In this document: positions 14,013 to 23,551 of the stretch, in pieces
How the letters are laid out: the number at the start of each line of letters is the position of its first letter
How positions within the stretch are numbered: the first letter of the stretch is position 1
Assembly: GCF_003436425.1 (NCBI RefSeq)
Contig: NZ_QSPK01000026.1
Span: forward strand, 1 to 33,578
Direction of reading: 5' to 3'
DNA from: Eubacterium sp. TM05-53
Lineage (GTDB): Bacteria > Bacillota_I > Bacilli_A > Erysipelotrichales > Erysipelotrichaceae
DNA: 33,578 bases
Notes under the pieces: generated by a model
What the model was told of the DNA's origin: nothing
Database searches by the model: none
What the model saw: the letters and a program-made list of their open reading frames with translations, nothing else
Translations under genes and position numbers: made by a program

Positions 14013-17000
14013 CTAAGCATGTACCTGTTCAAAAGCCATTAGACTGGCTTCATCATCATGATAGCCTTTGGCCTTTAATTCTTGAATCAATGTTGTGATC
14101 TTTTCATAATCCTTAGGTACGATTTTTTTAAAGTTGGAAAGTTCAGAATCAAAATTTGATAAAATCTTTTCTGCAACATCCGAATTTGTATATTTGTAGT
14201 GATTCTTTAATAATTGCGTTAATGTTTCAATATCTGCTTTACCACTTACTTCATATGTATTGACTAATTGTTTATTTAAACGTGTATATAAATCATGGTT
14301 CGGATCATAAATATACGCAATACCACCAGACATACCGGCAGCCAAGTTTTTACCCGTTTGACCTAAAATCACAACAGTACCGCCAGTCATATATTCAAGT
14401 CCATGATCACCAACACCTTCTACAACAGCACTTGCACCTGAGTTACGTACCGCAAAACGCTCACCTGCCATACCACGAATATAAGCTTCACCACTGGTTG
14501 CACCATATAAGGCCACATTACCAATAATGACATTTTCATTTGGCTTAAAAGTCGCTTCTTTATTCGGTTGAATAATCAATTTACCACCCGATAAGCCCTT
14601 GCCAAAGTAGTCATTGGCATCACCATGTACATCTAAAGTGATTCCTTTTTGGGCGAATGCTCCAAAAGATTGTCCTGCACCACCGTTACAATGCACTGTA
14701 TATGTATCGTCTTGTAGTGTGTTATTAAACTGTTTTGTGACGGCACTTGATAAAATAGTTCCTACTGTACGATCTGTACTAGAAATATGGATTGTTTCCG
14801 CATGAGGCTTTTTCTCATTGAAATAAGGTTCAAACTTAGGAAGCAATGTCTTCATATCTACCGTTTTTTCAAGTTCAAAATTAAATGTATCTTTTGGTTC
14901 ATAATGAATATTGTGAGGTGTCATTAAAATGTTAGAGTAATCCATATTCGCATCTTTATCCACTTCTAGATTATCCGTATGACCTACCATTTCATTGATT
15001 GTGTGATAGCCAAGTTCAGCCATGATTTCTCTTAATTCACGTGCAATAAACAACATGAAGTTCATGACATATTCTGGTTTTCCTTTGAAACGTTTTCTTA
15101 ATTTTTGGTTTTGTGTTGCCACACCAAATGGACAAGTATCTAGATTACATACACGCATCATCATACATCCCATAGTTACAAGTGGTGCTGTCGCAAAGCC
15201 AAATTCTTCCGCTCCAAGTAAGCAGGCAATCGCAACATCTTTTCCGGTCATTAACTTACCATCGGTTTCAATTAAGACACGACTTCTTAAACCGTTTTCC
15301 ACTAAGTTTTGATGGGCTTGGGCCAAACCTAATTCCCAAGGAAGCCCTGCATGGTGGATACTGCTTTGTGGAGCAGCCCCTGTACCTCCATCATAGCCAG
15401 AAATCAAGACAACCGTAGCTCCGGCTTTAGCTACACCGGACGCAATCGTACCAACACCGGCTTCAGATACAAGTTTGACACTAATACGAGCTTGTGGGTT
15501 GGCATTCTTTAAATCGTAGATCAATTGGGCTAAATCTTCAATTGAATAGATGTCGTGGTGAGGAGGAGGGGAAATCAAAGATACACCTGGAGTTGAATAA
15601 CGTGTTTTCGCAATCCATGGATAGACTTTCTTGCCTGGCAAGTGTCCACCTTCGCCTGGTTTTGCGCCTTGTGCCATCTTGATTTGAATTTCTTTGGCAC
15701 TGACTAAGTATTCTTCGGTTACGCCAAAACGACCACTCGCCACTTGTTTAATAGCGGAGTTCTTTTCTGTACCTAAACGCTCTGGTTTTTCGCCACCTTC
15801 ACCTGAATTGGATTTACCACCCAATCGATTCATGGCAATGGCCATACATGTATGGGCTTCTTCAGAGATAGAACCATAGCTCATGGCACCTGTCTTAAAG
15901 CGTTTTACGATTTCGTATTCACTTTCCACTTCCGATAATGGGATTGAATTTCTTGTCTTTTTAAAGTGCAATTGACTTCTTAAATGGTGTTTTTGATGGT
16001 TTGAATTCAATTCATTCGAATATTCTTTAAATAAATCGTAGTTATTAGTTTGTGTAGCTCTTTGAAGTTTCACAATTGTTTCTGGAGAATATAAGTGATC
16101 TTCTTTTCCATCGCCCTTTCTTAGTTTATGAAATCCAATGGAATCTAAACTTGTATCGGTTGTAAGTCCTAATGGATCATAGGCACGATCATGGTGATAG
16201 ATCAAATCTTTTTCGATATCTTCTAAAGTGATGCCTTCCACTTCACTAATGGTGTTTGTGAAGTAAGTATCGATAACGTCTTTAGAGATTCCAATGGCTT
16301 CAAAGATTTGAGCACCTTGATACGATTGAAGCGTTGAAATACCCATCTTAGCGGCAATCTTAACGATGCCTTTTAAAATGGCTTCATTATAGTCGTCGAT
16401 GGCGATATTGACTTCTTTATCTAACATATTCAATTGAATCATTTCTTCAATGCATTCATGTGCTAAATATGGATAGATGGCGGTTGCGCCATAGCCTAAA
16501 ATTGTTGCGAATTGATGAACATCTCTTGGTTCACCACTTTCTAGAATGATGGATACATCGGTTTTCTTTTTTGTCTTAACTAAGTGTTGTTCTAGAGCAG
16601 ATACAGCTAAAAGACTAGGAATGGCCATATGACCTTCATCAACACCTTTATCACTAAGAATCAAGATGTTAGCTCCATTTCGATAGGCTTTATCACATTC
16701 GATAAATAAGTTGTCTAATGCTTCCTTTAAGGATGTGCCACGATAGAATAGTAAAGAGATCGTTTCATTTTTAAATCCAGGACGGTTTAATTGGCGAATC
16801 TTATCCATATCTCGTGATGTTAGAATTGGATTGTTGACTTCAAGAACTGTACAGTTTTCAGATTTATCTTCTAATAAATTTCCGTCACTACCAATATAGA
16901 TGGTTGTATCTGTGACAACTTCTTCACGTAAAGAATCAATTGGTGGGTTGGTTACTTGGGCGAATAGTTGTTTAAAGTAATGGAATAAACTTAAATGATT

Positions 17001-18452
17001 TTGGGAATAAATTGCCAAAGGAATATCGGTACCCATCGCACTTGTTGGTTCAAGTTTAACGCGGGCCATTGGTAAAATAATATCTTTTACATCTTCATAG
17101 GTATAGCCGAAGACTTTATAAAGAATATCTCTTTCAGGTTGAGAGTGGATGTGCGTTTTTTTATCAGGAGCTGGTAAATCTTTGAGGTGTAATAAGTGGT
17201 TGTCCAACCATTCTCCATATGGATTTGAATGGGCGTATTCATTTTTAAGATCATAGTCTTCAATCAATTCTTTTTTCACAGTATCGACAAGTAACATCTT
17301 ACCGGGTTCAAGTCTTGATTTTTTAACGATTTTCTTTTCATCCATATCCAATACACCAACTTCACTGGATAAAATCAACATGTTGTCGCTTGTTAGATAG
17401 TATCGACTTGGTCGAAGCCCATTACGATCTAATACGGCTCCTACTTTTTGTCCATCACTAAATAAAATAGCGGCTGGACCATCCCATGGTTCCATCATAG
17501 TGGCATAGTAGTGGTAGAAATCTTTCTTCTTTTGGTCCATGGCTTGGTGTTTCCATGGTTCTGGAATCAAGATCATAACGGCTTTTTCAAGTGGCATGCC
17601 ATTCATGACTAAGAATTCTAGGGCGTTATCTAACATGGCTGAATCGGAACCGGAAGTATTAATGATAGGTAAGATTTTACTTGAATTTTCATCCAAGAAT
17701 TTTGAATGCATACGTTCTTCACGCGCTAACATCTTGTTGACGTTGGCACGGATGGTGTTGATTTCACCATTGTGGGCAATATAACGGTTTGGATGCGCTC
17801 TTTGCCAAGATGGTGTTGTATTGGTAGAGAAACGTGAGTGTACAATCGCAATGGCAGATTTATAGTTTTCATCTTGTAAATCTAAATAGAATTTTCTTAA
17901 TTGAGAAACAAGAAACATACCTTTATAAACAATGGTACGACTGCTTAATGAGGCAACATACGTTTCTTTACAACTCTTTTCAAATTCGCGTCGAATCACA
18001 TATAGTTTTTGTTCTAGGTCTGTATCGCCTTGGACAAAAGCTTGGTAAATGCTAGGCATACAATCTTTGGCTTTTTGGCCTAAGATGGAATCATCACATG
18101 GTACTTTTCGCCAAGTAATGAATGTGCATCCTTCTTGTTCGACAAGTTTTTCAAACATTTTTTTGTGTTGGTTTAAAAGCAGTTTATTTCTTGGCAAGAA
18201 AAACATACCGACACCATAGTGTTCGGGTAGTTTGATGTTGTCTTTCTTTAATGTTTTGCGAAAAAAGTCATCACTGATTTGAAGGAGAATACCAACTCCA
18301 TCACCCACTTTACAACTGGCATCTTTACCTGCACGGTGTTCTAGTTTTTCTACAATGTGCAATGCTTTGTCTAAGACATCATAGCTTTGTTTACCATCGA
18401 TTTGGACTACGGAACCAATACCGCAGGCATCGTGTTCGATTTCAAAATTCAT
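14013..18452 (-). CDS. gltB: Glutamate synthase large subunit GltB
   Basis: It converts glutamine and 2-oxoglutarate into two glutamates. The class II amidotransferase domain starts with a short propeptide and Cys10 (H-D-A-C-G-I-G-S). After the central domain comes the FMN-binding synthase domain, with the 3Fe-4S cysteines C1096, C1102 and C1107 (C-M-M-M-R-V-C-N-L-D-T-C). The C-terminal G-x-x-G-G repeats are seen in G-D-A-N-D-Y-F-G-K-G-L-S-G-G and A-A-G-M-S-G-G. Length 1479 aa is normal and the frame is intact. It lies 16 nt behind asnB. Without a working gltD here, electrons would have to come from a second GltD-like protein or ferredoxin. Confidence 0.97.
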   Translation of the reverse strand: MNFEIEHDACGIGSVVQIDGKQSYDVLDKALHIVEKLEHRAGKDASCKVGDGVGILLQISDDFFRKTLKKDNIKLPEHYGVGMFFLPRNKLLLNQHKKMFEKLVEQEGCTFITWRKVPCDDSILGQKAKDCMPSIYQAFVQGDTDLEQKLYVIRREFEKSCKETYVASLSSRTIVYKGMFLVSQLRKFYLDLQDENYKSAIAIVHSRFSTNTTPSWQRAHPNRYIAHNGEINTIRANVNKMLAREERMHSKFLDENSSKILPIINTSGSDSAMLDNALEFLVMNGMPLEKAVMILIPEPWKHQAMDQKKKDFYHYYATMMEPWDGPAAILFSDGQKVGAVLDRNGLRPSRYYLTSDNMLILSSEVGVLDMDEKKIVKKSRLEPGKMLLVDTVKKELIEDYDLKNEYAHSNPYGEWLDNHLLHLKDLPAPDKKTHIHSQPERDILYKVFGYTYEDVKDIILPMARVKLEPTSAMGTDIPLAIYSQNHLSLFHYFKQLFAQVTNPPIDSLREEVVTDTTIYIGSDGNLLEDKSENCTVLEVNNPILTSRDMDKIRQLNRPGFKNETISLLFYRGTSLKEALDNLFIECDKAYRNGANILILSDKGVDEGHMAIPSLLAVSALEQHLVKTKKKTDVSIILESGEPRDVHQFATILGYGATAIYPYLAHECIEEMIQLNMLDKEVNIAIDDYNEAILKGIVKIAAKMGISTLQSYQGAQIFEAIGISKDVIDTYFTNTISEVEGITLEDIEKDLIYHHDRAYDPLGLTTDTSLDSIGFHKLRKGDGKEDHLYSPETIVKLQRATQTNNYDLFKEYSNELNSNHQKHHLRSQLHFKKTRNSIPLSEVESEYEIVKRFKTGAMSYGSISEEAHTCMAIAMNRLGGKSNSGEGGEKPERLGTEKNSAIKQVASGRFGVTEEYLVSAKEIQIKMAQGAKPGEGGHLPGKKVYPWIAKTRYSTPGVSLISPPPHHDIYSIEDLAQLIYDLKNANPQARISVKLVSEAGVGTIASGVAKAGATVVLISGYDGGTGAAPQSSIHHAGLPWELGLAQAHQNLVENGLRSRVLIETDGKLMTGKDVAIACLLGAEEFGFATAPLVTMGCMMMRVCNLDTCPFGVATQNQKLRKRFKGKPEYVMNFMLFIARELREIMAELGYHTINEMVGHTDNLEVDKDANMDYSNILMTPHNIHYEPKDTFNFELEKTVDMKTLLPKFEPYFNEKKPHAETIHISSTDRTVGTILSSAVTKQFNNTLQDDTYTVHCNGGAGQSFGAFAQKGITLDVHGDANDYFGKGLSGGKLIIQPNKEATFKPNENVIIGNVALYGATSGEAYIRGMAGERFAVRNSGASAVVEGVGDHGLEYMTGGTVVILGQTGKNLAAGMSGGIAYIYDPNHDLYTRLNKQLVNTYEVSGKADIETLTQLLKNHYKYTNSDVAEKILSNFDSELSNFKKIVPKDYEKITTLIQELKAKGYHDDEASLMAFEQVHA

Positions 18453-18468
18453 AATTTACACAACCCTT

Positions 18469-20052
18469 CTATTTTCCGCTGTCTCCATAGTTTGATAAAT
18501 AACGAGCACTCGGATCGTTGACGTTACATCCTTGCCAGTTTTTATTTGGCATCCAGAAATCTTTGATCATACCTGCCTGTTCAGGGTAGTACGATTCAAA
18601 AATTTCACGATATAATAAAGATTCTTTTGTGAATGGAGAACAGTATTTGTATTGTTTGATTTTTTCTTCAAATTCAGCATCTGTATACTGCTTTTCGGCA
18701 TATTCTTTAATATCATCACTTAAGGAGTGACCAACCGCATCGGAGAAGGCGGCTTTTTCACGCATTAAGATGTCGTAAGGAAGGATTTCGTCTTTTTCAA
18801 ACGCATGACGAAGTAAATATTTTCCTTTATTGTAGGTGTTCATTTTCTTTTGTGGATCAATGGCCATAACGTACTTGACAAAATCTAAATCGCCAAAGGG
18901 AACACGAGCTTCAATGGAGTTTGTGGAAATACAGCGATCGGCTCTTAATACATCGTACATATAGAGTTCATGTACTCGTTTTACGCTTTCTCGTTGGAAT
19001 TCTTCTGGGCTTGGGGCAAAATCTATATATTTGTAGCCAAACAATTCATCACTGATTTCACCAGTAAGTAATACGCGAATGTTACTTTGTTCATGAATGG
19101 CTTTACAGATTAAATACATTCCAATACTGGCACGAATGGTTGTGATGTCAAAAGTAGCCAAAGTTTTAATGACGGGTTTGATGGCCTCTAAGACATCTTC
19201 TTTATTGATAATGATTTCATGGTGGTTTGAGCCAATAAAGTCAGCGACTTCTTTGGCATATTTTAAATCGATCGCATCCGTTTCCATACCAATCGCATAG
19301 GTTTCAATGGGTTTATTTAATAGTTTCTGGCTAATGGCACAAACTAAACTTGAATCTAATCCTCCACTCAATAAGAATCCTAGTGGGGCATCGGCATCCA
19401 ATCTTTTCTTGACACCTTCCACTAATTTATCGTGAATATTAGAACAGATGGTTTCAAGATCTGAAGTGATCACTTCATCAACTTTAGTAATGTCTAAGTA
19501 ACAAGTGAATTTACCATCGGCATAGTAAAATCCAGGAGGGAATGGAAAGATTTGTTCGACAATGGAAACTAGGTTTTTGGCTTCAGAGGCAAAGACAATA
19601 TTATGATTTTGATCATAGCCATAAAATAATGGACGGATTCCGATTGGATCTCTGGCGGCAATAAAATCGTTTTTCTTGGCATCATAAATAATGCAGGCAT
19701 ATTCAGCATCTAGCTTTTTAAACATGTCTAAGCCGTATTTTTCATAGAGTGGTAGAAGAATTTCACAATCGCTTTGCGAAATAAATGTATAGCCGGATTT
19801 TTCTAATTCGGACTTAATTTCTCGAAATCCATAGATTTCGCCGTTACATACCACATAATTGCCATCTCTTTCAAAAGGCTGCATGCCAAGAGGACTTAGT
19901 CCCATGATGGATAGTCTTTGAAAACCTAGATAGCCACATCCGACTTCTTGAATTCTTTCATCGTCTGGACCTCTTGTATATGTCGCAAGCAATGCTTGAT
20001 GAATGGATTCTTTATTTACTTTTAATGATTTATAACCAATAATTGTACACAT
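18469..20052 (-). CDS. asnB: Asparagine synthase (glutamine-hydrolysing) AsnB
   Basis: It makes asparagine from aspartate, ATP and glutamine. The N-terminal glutaminase domain begins M-C-T-I-I-G-Y, Cys2 being the nucleophile, with R-G-P-D-D-E-R, V-V-C-N-G-E-I-Y and A-R-D-P-I-G-I-R-P-L following. The synthetase domain has the pyrophosphate loop L-S-G-G-L-D-S-S-L near residue 228. Length 527 aa fits short AsnB forms. AAGGAGAT precedes the ATG. It stands between glnN (46 nt, with a terminator-like hairpin) and gltB (16 nt), so its glutamine donor is made by the gene before it. The hairpin ahead may reduce expression relative to glnN. Confidence 0.95.
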   Translation of the reverse strand: MCTIIGYKSLKVNKESIHQALLATYTRGPDDERIQEVGCGYLGFQRLSIMGLSPLGMQPFERDGNYVVCNGEIYGFREIKSELEKSGYTFISQSDCEILLPLYEKYGLDMFKKLDAEYACIIYDAKKNDFIAARDPIGIRPLFYGYDQNHNIVFASEAKNLVSIVEQIFPFPPGFYYADGKFTCYLDITKVDEVITSDLETICSNIHDKLVEGVKKRLDADAPLGFLLSGGLDSSLVCAISQKLLNKPIETYAIGMETDAIDLKYAKEVADFIGSNHHEIIINKEDVLEAIKPVIKTLATFDITTIRASIGMYLICKAIHEQSNIRVLLTGEISDELFGYKYIDFAPSPEEFQRESVKRVHELYMYDVLRADRCISTNSIEARVPFGDLDFVKYVMAIDPQKKMNTYNKGKYLLRHAFEKDEILPYDILMREKAAFSDAVGHSLSDDIKEYAEKQYTDAEFEEKIKQYKYCSPFTKESLLYREIFESYYPEQAGMIKDFWMPNKNWQGCNVNDPSARYLSNYGDSGK

Positions 20053-20074
20053 AAATTACATCTCCTTTATAGAC

Positions 20075-20098
20075 GGAAAAACCGGGCGTATGCCGGTT
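20075..20098 (-). terminator. Weak terminator between glnN and asnB
   Basis: Minus strand: AACCGG, 7-nt loop, CCGGTT, then TTT and CC. The stem is short, so partial read-through into asnB is likely. Confidence 0.55.
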
Positions 20099-22188
20099 TA
20101 TTGAATTCCGAATAATAATTTTCCATATGTTGGAAATGGCCAATCACTATTAGAAGTAATGACTTCAAGTTCATCGCATGGTTTTCTTAAATTTGCCATG
20201 TCTTGAATGATGAAGTCACGTACATAGAAGGCTGATTTTTCAAAATCATCAATTTCATGTAGTTTTTTAACATCGTTTTCAAGTGTCATCATAGCTTGGT
20301 AAGCTTCGGTCAAATATTCACTGACTTTTTTAGCTGTTTCAAGTTCATAGGTTAAGTCGATACCGATGGCCTTTTTATTTGCGATTGTATCTGTCAATTC
20401 TTTAGAGAACTTACTTGCAGCTGGTAAAATGTCTTTTTTCGCAATGTCTAACATTGTCAATGCTTCAATGTTGATTTGTTTTTCATATTCATCCATTAAA
20501 ATTTCATATCTTGATTCCACTTCTTCTTTAGATAAAACTTTTTGTCTTTCAAATAGGGCAATGTTTTCATCGGTTTTGAAGTATGGAAGGGCATCTGGAG
20601 TTGTCTTTAAGTTTAATAAACCTCTAGACTCAGCTTCTTTAACCCAAGAATCATCATATCCGTTGCCATTGAAGATAATGCGTTTGTGGTTTTTGATTGT
20701 ATCTTTGATCAAGGCATGTAATGTGCTTTCAAAATCATCGCTAGTTTCAAGAATGTCCGCAAATTTTTCGATTTCATCCGCAATGACTGTATTTAACACA
20801 ATATTGCATCCGGCAATACTTGAGTTAGATCCCGGCATTCTGAATTCGAATTTGTTTCCGGTAAAGGCGAATGGAGAAGTACGGTTACGATCTGTTGAAT
20901 CTTTAGGGAATTTAGGAAGAACGGTTGCTCCAATCTTCATCAATTCTTTTTCTTTTCCATCATATGGTTTGTCTTCTTCAATGGCCTTTAATACAGCAGT
21001 TAATTCATCACCTAAGAAAATAGAGATAATAGCTGGAGGGGCTTCGTTAGCACCTAGTCGGTGATCGTTACCTGCAGTGGCTACGCTTAATCGCAATAAG
21101 TCTTGGTGTTCATCTACAGCTTTAATAATAGCGGCTAAGAAGACTAAAAATTGTGCGTTTTCATGAGGTGTATCGCCTGGTTCTAGTAGGTTGATTCCTG
21201 TATCCGTAGATAAAGACCAGTTATTGTGTTTACCACTTCCGTTGATGCCTTCAAATGGTTTTTCATGAAGTAGGGCAACCAATCCATGTTTTTTCGCAAC
21301 TCTTTGAATCAATTCCATTGTCAATTGGTTGTGGTCTGTTGCGATATTTGTCGTTGTAAAGATTGGGGCTAATTCATGTTGTGCAGGAGCGACTTCGTTA
21401 TGTTCAGTTTTTGCCAAGATGCCAAGTTTCCATAACTCTTTATTTAAATCGGACATAAATTCTTGCACACGAGTCTTGATTGTTCCAAAATAGTGATCTT
21501 CTAGTTCTTGTCCTTTAGGGCATGGTGCACCAAATAAAGTACGTCCTGTATAGATCAAGTCTTTTCTTTGTTCATAATATTTTTGGTCAACTAAGAAATA
21601 TTCTTGTTCAGGTCCTACGGTTGTTTTAATGGTTTGAACATCGTCATTGCCAAATAATTTCACAATACGTAAGGCTTGTTTATTAATGGCCTGCATACTT
21701 CTTAATAGTGGTGTTTTCTTATCTAGGGCGTGTCCTGAGTAAGAGCAGAAAGCGGTTGGAATACAAAGTACTCCGTTTTTAATAAAGGCATAGCTTGTTG
21801 GATCCCAAGCTGTATATCCTCTGGCTTCAAATGTAGCTCTTAAACCACCATTTGGAAAACTTGAGGCGTCTGGCTCACCTTTAATTAATTCTTTACCACT
21901 AAATTCCATAATGACTTTGCCGTCTTTATCCGGATTGATAAAACCATCATGCTTTTCAGCAGTAACTCCTGTCATTGGCTGGAACCAGTGTGTGTAGTGT
22001 GTTGCACCTTGTTCTAGGGCCCATTCTTTCATAGCGTGGGCTACCGCATTTGCGATTTTGATATTTAACTGTTTTCCATCGCGAATGGTTTTTTCTAATT
22101 CGCGATACGTATCTTTTGCGAGCTTTTCTCGCATAACAGATTCATCAAAAACTTTACTTCCAAAAATTTCTTCTACTTTCGATTTCAT
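20098..22188 (-). CDS. glnN: Type III glutamine synthetase GlnN
   Basis: It makes glutamine from glutamate, ammonia and ATP. At 696 residues it is far longer than types I and II and fits GSIII. Family landmarks include H-W-F-Q-P-M-T-G-V-T-A-E-K-H-D near residue 66, G-P-E-Q-E-Y-F-L near 195, H-N-E-V-A-P-A-Q-H-E near 265, G-I-N-G-S-G-K-H-N-N-W-S near 315 and N-E-A-P-P-A-I near 380. GGAGAG precedes the ATG. It heads the glnN-asnB-gltB-gltD cluster and has a strong promoter (22281-22308) followed by an attenuator-like leader (22207-22275). The divergent neighbour is a type I enzyme. Confidence 0.96.
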   Translation of the reverse strand: MKSKVEEIFGSKVFDESVMREKLAKDTYRELEKTIRDGKQLNIKIANAVAHAMKEWALEQGATHYTHWFQPMTGVTAEKHDGFINPDKDGKVIMEFSGKELIKGEPDASSFPNGGLRATFEARGYTAWDPTSYAFIKNGVLCIPTAFCSYSGHALDKKTPLLRSMQAINKQALRIVKLFGNDDVQTIKTTVGPEQEYFLVDQKYYEQRKDLIYTGRTLFGAPCPKGQELEDHYFGTIKTRVQEFMSDLNKELWKLGILAKTEHNEVAPAQHELAPIFTTTNIATDHNQLTMELIQRVAKKHGLVALLHEKPFEGINGSGKHNNWSLSTDTGINLLEPGDTPHENAQFLVFLAAIIKAVDEHQDLLRLSVATAGNDHRLGANEAPPAIISIFLGDELTAVLKAIEEDKPYDGKEKELMKIGATVLPKFPKDSTDRNRTSPFAFTGNKFEFRMPGSNSSIAGCNIVLNTVIADEIEKFADILETSDDFESTLHALIKDTIKNHKRIIFNGNGYDDSWVKEAESRGLLNLKTTPDALPYFKTDENIALFERQKVLSKEEVESRYEILMDEYEKQINIEALTMLDIAKKDILPAASKFSKELTDTIANKKAIGIDLTYELETAKKVSEYLTEAYQAMMTLENDVKKLHEIDDFEKSAFYVRDFIIQDMANLRKPCDELEVITSNSDWPFPTYGKLLFGIQ

Positions 22189-22206
22189 AATGGCTCTCCT
22201 TTACAT

Positions 22207-22275
22207 AAAAAAAGCAAGGACACTAAAAAAACTAGGGGTTGACCTATATTTTCTTTGGCGTCCTTGCCATGTATG
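22207..22275 (-). promoter_or_regulatory. Attenuator leader of glnN with A1/G4 hexaloop hairpin (candidate ANTAR target)
   Basis: The RNA would start near 22275. Hairpin 1: UGGC, hexaloop AAGGAC, GCCA (22256-22269). Hairpin 2: UAGG, hexaloop UCAACC, CCUA (22233-22246). Terminator: GCAAGGAC (22260-22267) with GUCCUUGC (22214-22221), then U7 (22207-22213). Hairpin 1 and the terminator use the same bases, so stabilising hairpin 1 would allow read-through into glnN. ANTAR proteins are known to bind paired hexaloop hairpins with A at loop position 1 and G at 4. Hairpin 1 fits and hairpin 2 does not. An ANTAR protein is encoded 1.3 kb away. Confidence 0.6.
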
Positions 22276-22280
22276 CATTC

Positions 22281-22308
22281 ATTATAAACAGATATTTTGT
22301 GTTGTCAA
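22281..22308 (-). promoter_or_regulatory. Promoter of the glnN operon
   Basis: Minus strand TTGACA (22303-22308), a 16-bp spacer and TATAAT (22281-22286): near-perfect sigma-A consensus. Such strength suits a gene controlled after initiation. Confidence 0.8.
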
Positions 22309-22328
22309 TGAAAAAAATGTAAAAATAT

Positions 22329-22357
22329 TTGAAAACAGAATGAAAATAGTGTATTAA
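22329..22357 (+). promoter_or_regulatory. Candidate promoter of glnA
   Basis: TTGAAA (22329-22334), a 17-bp spacer and TATTAA (22352-22357). It would leave a leader of only about 12 nt, just covering GAGGTGA. TTGTCA 22303-22308 could serve another start further upstream. Confidence 0.4.
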
Positions 22358-22375
22358 TTATTCGAGGTGAATTGT

Positions 22376-23545
22376 ATGACATATGAGGATGTATTAAATT
22401 TTTGTGAAGAACAAGACGTTCGATTTATTCGTCTTTCTTATTTTGATATGTATGGTACACAGAAAAATGTTTCTGTTTTACCAACCGAATTAAAAAGGGC
22501 ATTTGTGGAGGGCATTAGCTTTGATGCCAGTGCCATTGATGGCTTTCTAGATGAAGTGCATAGTGATCTATTCTTATATCCAGATCCAAACACTATGAGT
22601 ATCTTGCCATGGCGCAGTATGGATGGAAGTGTTATTCGTATGTATTGCGATATTAAATATCCGGATGGAACGCCTTTTGAAAGGGATGTGCGCTATATAT
22701 TAAAGAAGGCAATCCTAAAAGCGAAAAGTATGGGGATAGATGTTAACTTTGGTTCAGAATTTGAATTCTACTTATTTAAGCAGGATGAAAATGGAGAAAA
22801 CACCTATGTTCCATTGGATCGTGCGGGGTATATGGATATTTCACCATTAGATAAAGGGGAAAATGTTCGTCGTGAGATTTGTTTAACATTATCGGAAATG
22901 GGAATTGATCCAGAGGTTTCGCATCATGAGATGGGTCCTGGGCAAAATGAGATTGATTTTCGTTATTCTAGTGCTTTACAAGCAGCGGATAATGCGGCGA
23001 CATTTAAATGGGTTGTTGAAGCTATTGCGAATATGCAGGGATTGGTAGCTGACTTTTCACCAAAACCTTTGCAGGATCAGCCAGGAAATGGGATGCATAT
23101 CAATATGAGTGTAGATCATCATGAAGAGTTGTTGATGCCTTTTATGGCGGGTATTTTAAATCGTATTGAAGAGATGACAGTCTTTTTAAATCCGACAAAA
23201 GACTCCTACCAGCGTTTGGGTAAGGATAAGGCGCCTAGCTTCATTTCCTGGTCCTATCAGAATCGGAATCAATTGATTCGTATTCCGGCTACGCATTCGA
23301 CAAATCGTATGGAGTTAAGGAGTCCGGATTGTAGCTGTAATATTTATTTAGCGTATGCCTTATTGATTTATGCCGGTTTAGAGGGTATTGAAAAGAATAT
23401 GATACCCAATCCTTGTACGGATATTGTATCAAGTGATACAAATAAGCTTCCTTTAAGTTTAGAAGAGGCAAAGTCAAAGGCGAAGTATTCAACTTGGTTA
23501 AAAGAAGTTTTAGGAAAAGATGTAGTGGATATTTATGTTGGGTAA
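22376..23545 (+). CDS. glnA: Glutamine synthetase type I, short form
   Basis: A second glutamine synthetase, 389 residues, about 50 shorter than common GSI-alpha enzymes. Recognisable are S-F-D-A-S-A-I-D-G-F near residue 45, G-S-E-F-E-F-Y-L (metal ligands) near 125, G-P-G-Q-N-E-I-D-F-R near 185, G-N-G-M-H-I-N-M-S near 240, N-P-T-K-D-S-Y-Q-R-L and the R-x-P-A-T segment. The C-terminus ends soon after the catalytic core; I see no adenylylation site. I chose ATG 22376 because GAGGTGA sits 6 nt before it. The ANTAR gene starts 6 nt after the stop. It could be a true GS or a related gamma-glutamyl ligase, since short GS-like proteins vary in substrate. Confidence 0.85.
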   Translation: MTYEDVLNFCEEQDVRFIRLSYFDMYGTQKNVSVLPTELKRAFVEGISFDASAIDGFLDEVHSDLFLYPDPNTMSILPWRSMDGSVIRMYCDIKYPDGTPFERDVRYILKKAILKAKSMGIDVNFGSEFEFYLFKQDENGENTYVPLDRAGYMDISPLDKGENVRREICLTLSEMGIDPEVSHHEMGPGQNEIDFRYSSALQAADNAATFKWVVEAIANMQGLVADFSPKPLQDQPGNGMHINMSVDHHEELLMPFMAGILNRIEEMTVFLNPTKDSYQRLGKDKAPSFISWSYQNRNQLIRIPATHSTNRMELRSPDCSCNIYLAYALLIYAGLEGIEKNMIPNPCTDIVSSDTNKLPLSLEEAKSKAKYSTWLKEVLGKDVVDIYVG

Positions 23546-23551
23546 GTGCGT

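Noticed and set aside
14282..18055. Plus-strand frames of 60-96 codons across gltB
   Set aside because: They are antisense shadows of the intact 1479-codon gene, with low-complexity composition.
20366..21064. Plus-strand frame of 232 codons opposite glnN
   Set aside because: It is antisense to glnN; the residues reflect codon bias of the real gene.
22207..22275. Glutamine riboswitch (glnA or Downstream-peptide class) upstream of glnN
   Set aside because: I see none of the conserved blocks of those classes; a hexaloop-terminator layout explains the bases better.
22301..22325. GlnR/TnrA box in the glnN-glnA spacer
   Set aside because: TGTCA is present but the second half-site at the right spacing does not read TNACA.
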